The notes beneath the pieces are model-generated. The model saw nothing but the letters and a program-made list of their open reading frames with translations. It made no database searches and had not been told where the DNA came from. DNA of 64,000 bases from Candidatus Segetimicrobium genomatis (lineage in GTDB: Bacteria; Sysuimicrobiota; Sysuimicrobiia; Sysuimicrobiales; Segetimicrobiaceae): the NCBI GenBank assembly GCA_005882275.1, contig VBAK01000137.1, forward strand, positions 1 to 64,000, read 5' to 3'. The position numbers were made by a program, and so were the translations under genes. Below, piece by piece: positions 63,448 to 64,000 of the stretch; positions within the stretch are counted from its first letter, which is position 1, and the number at the start of each line of letters is the position of its first letter.

Positions 63448-63938
63448 CCGGGGAGGCCATCGCCTTTTACGCCCTGGCCGCGGTCATCCTGGTCTCCGGT
63501 CTCGTCGTGGTCAGCAGCCCCAACATCGTCCACAGCGCGGTGGCGCTGGTCCCGGCGTTCCTCGGGATCACCGGGATCTACATCCTCCTCGGCGCGGAGT
63601 TCGTGGCCGGGATCCAGGTGCTGATCTACGCCGGCGCGATCACCGTCCTCCTCCTGTTCGTGATCATGCTCACCGAGGGCGGCACCGGGCTCAGGCTGCA
63701 GCAGCGGAACGAGCAGGGGCCGGTCGGCGCGTCCGTGGCGGTCGCCATCGCCGTGCTGCTGATCGCCGGGGTCACGCACACCACCTGGGGCCGGGGGGCG
63801 GGGACGCTGCCGGCCTACACGCCCGGCGCCATCGGCCAGAGCTTTCTCGGCACGAACCTCCTGGCATTCGAGGGAACCTCGATCGTCCTCCTGGTGTCCC
63901 TGATCGGCGCGGTCATCATCGCCCGGAAAGAGGAGTAG
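63444..63938 (+). CDS. nuoJ: NADH-quinone oxidoreductase subunit J
   Basis: A 164-residue membrane subunit with five helices. PNIVHSAVALVPAFLGITGIYILLGAEFVAGIQVLIYAGAITVLLLFVIML is the NuoJ core with the conserved acidic and glycine residues. The gene overlaps nuoH by 4 bases and precedes nuoK by 2. Confidence 0.93.
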   Translation: MTGEAIAFYALAAVILVSGLVVVSSPNIVHSAVALVPAFLGITGIYILLGAEFVAGIQVLIYAGAITVLLLFVIMLTEGGTGLRLQQRNEQGPVGASVAVAIAVLLIAGVTHTTWGRGAGTLPAYTPGAIGQSFLGTNLLAFEGTSIVLLVSLIGAVIIARKEE

Positions 63939-63940
63939 GG

Positions 63941-64000
63941 ATGGTCCCCCTGGCCGACTACCTCGTGCTGAGCGCCGTCGTGTTTGCGCTGGGCCTGTAC
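63941..64000 (+). CDS. nuoK: NADH-quinone oxidoreductase subunit K, start only
   Basis: The first 20 codons run off the window: MVPLADYLVLSAVVFALGLY, a typical NuoK start (first helix). GGAAAGAGGAGTAGGG precedes the ATG. It continues past base 64000. Confidence 0.85.
   Translation, partial: MVPLADYLVLSAVVFALGLY

Noticed and set aside
1-64000. CRISPR arrays, insertion sequences, prophage
   Set aside because: No regular repeat-spacer pattern, transposase or phage structural genes seen by eye; the 'holin' at 59422 is a chromosomal family.

Overview
The window comes from a GC-rich, densely coded bacterial chromosome, probably a member of the Terrabacteria. Clues are an actinobacterial/Chloroflexota-style SdhCAB, a T-box leader, a HisZ plus short HisG histidine pathway, a YerC-type TrpR-family regulator, adjacent rapZ and yvcK, and a replication-relaxation gene paired with a TraG/VirD4-type ATPase. 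Candidate lineages such as CSP1-3/Sysuimicrobiota, Armatimonadota or Chloroflexota would fit, but no 16S rRNA is present and the placement is inference. Many genes overlap by 1-4 bases or start with GTG, and several promoters are of the extended -10 type.

Region 1 (1-16.9 kb) is a catabolic neighbourhood. It holds the end of a class III aminotransferase, a neutral-ceramidase-like hydrolase, two creatininase-family amidohydrolases, a DRE-TIM lyase/synthase, a pterin carbinolamine dehydratase and a heterodimeric ABC exporter pair. Two FAD oxidoreductases lie divergent from a LacI regulator that is followed by a DegT aminotransferase and a D-amino-acid-dehydrogenase-like enzyme. A perfect LacI-type palindrome sits between the divergent operons and supplies the -35 box for both.

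Region 2 (16.9-20.6 kb) looks like a conjugation or mobilisation remnant: ssb, a hairpin-rich non-coding stretch, a replication-relaxation protein and a type IV coupling protein. A short dispersed repeat forms the 3' end of ssb and recurs between icd and mdh about 39 kb away.

Region 3 (20.7-29.0 kb) has assorted envelope and housekeeping genes (TatD nuclease, M48 protease, ComB, glycosyltransferase, a bactofilin-like membrane protein, methyltransferase), a tRNA-Arg(CCG), and a trypsin-like protein whose catalytic serine is replaced by alanine.

Region 4 (29.0-45.8 kb) is amino acid biosynthesis. A T-box with a probable CUC (Leu) specifier precedes ilvB-ilvN-ilvC-leuA-cimA-leuB. A YerC/HisR-like regulator, an orphan CcmH-like protein and an amidohydrolase come next, then a complete hisZGDBHAF-hisIE operon with its own promoter and a likely operator.

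Region 5 (45.8-64 kb) has a phosphoesterase, an S9 peptidase, a cobalamin adenosyltransferase and a membrane-anchored ClpP-like serine protease. Next is a TCA-cycle block: an aspartase/fumarase-family gene divergent from sdhCAB-icd-mdh-sucCD. A holin-like membrane protein, rapZ, a membrane-anchored YvcK and the start of a complex I cluster follow; in that cluster nuoA is followed directly by nuoH, nuoJ and the beginning of nuoK.
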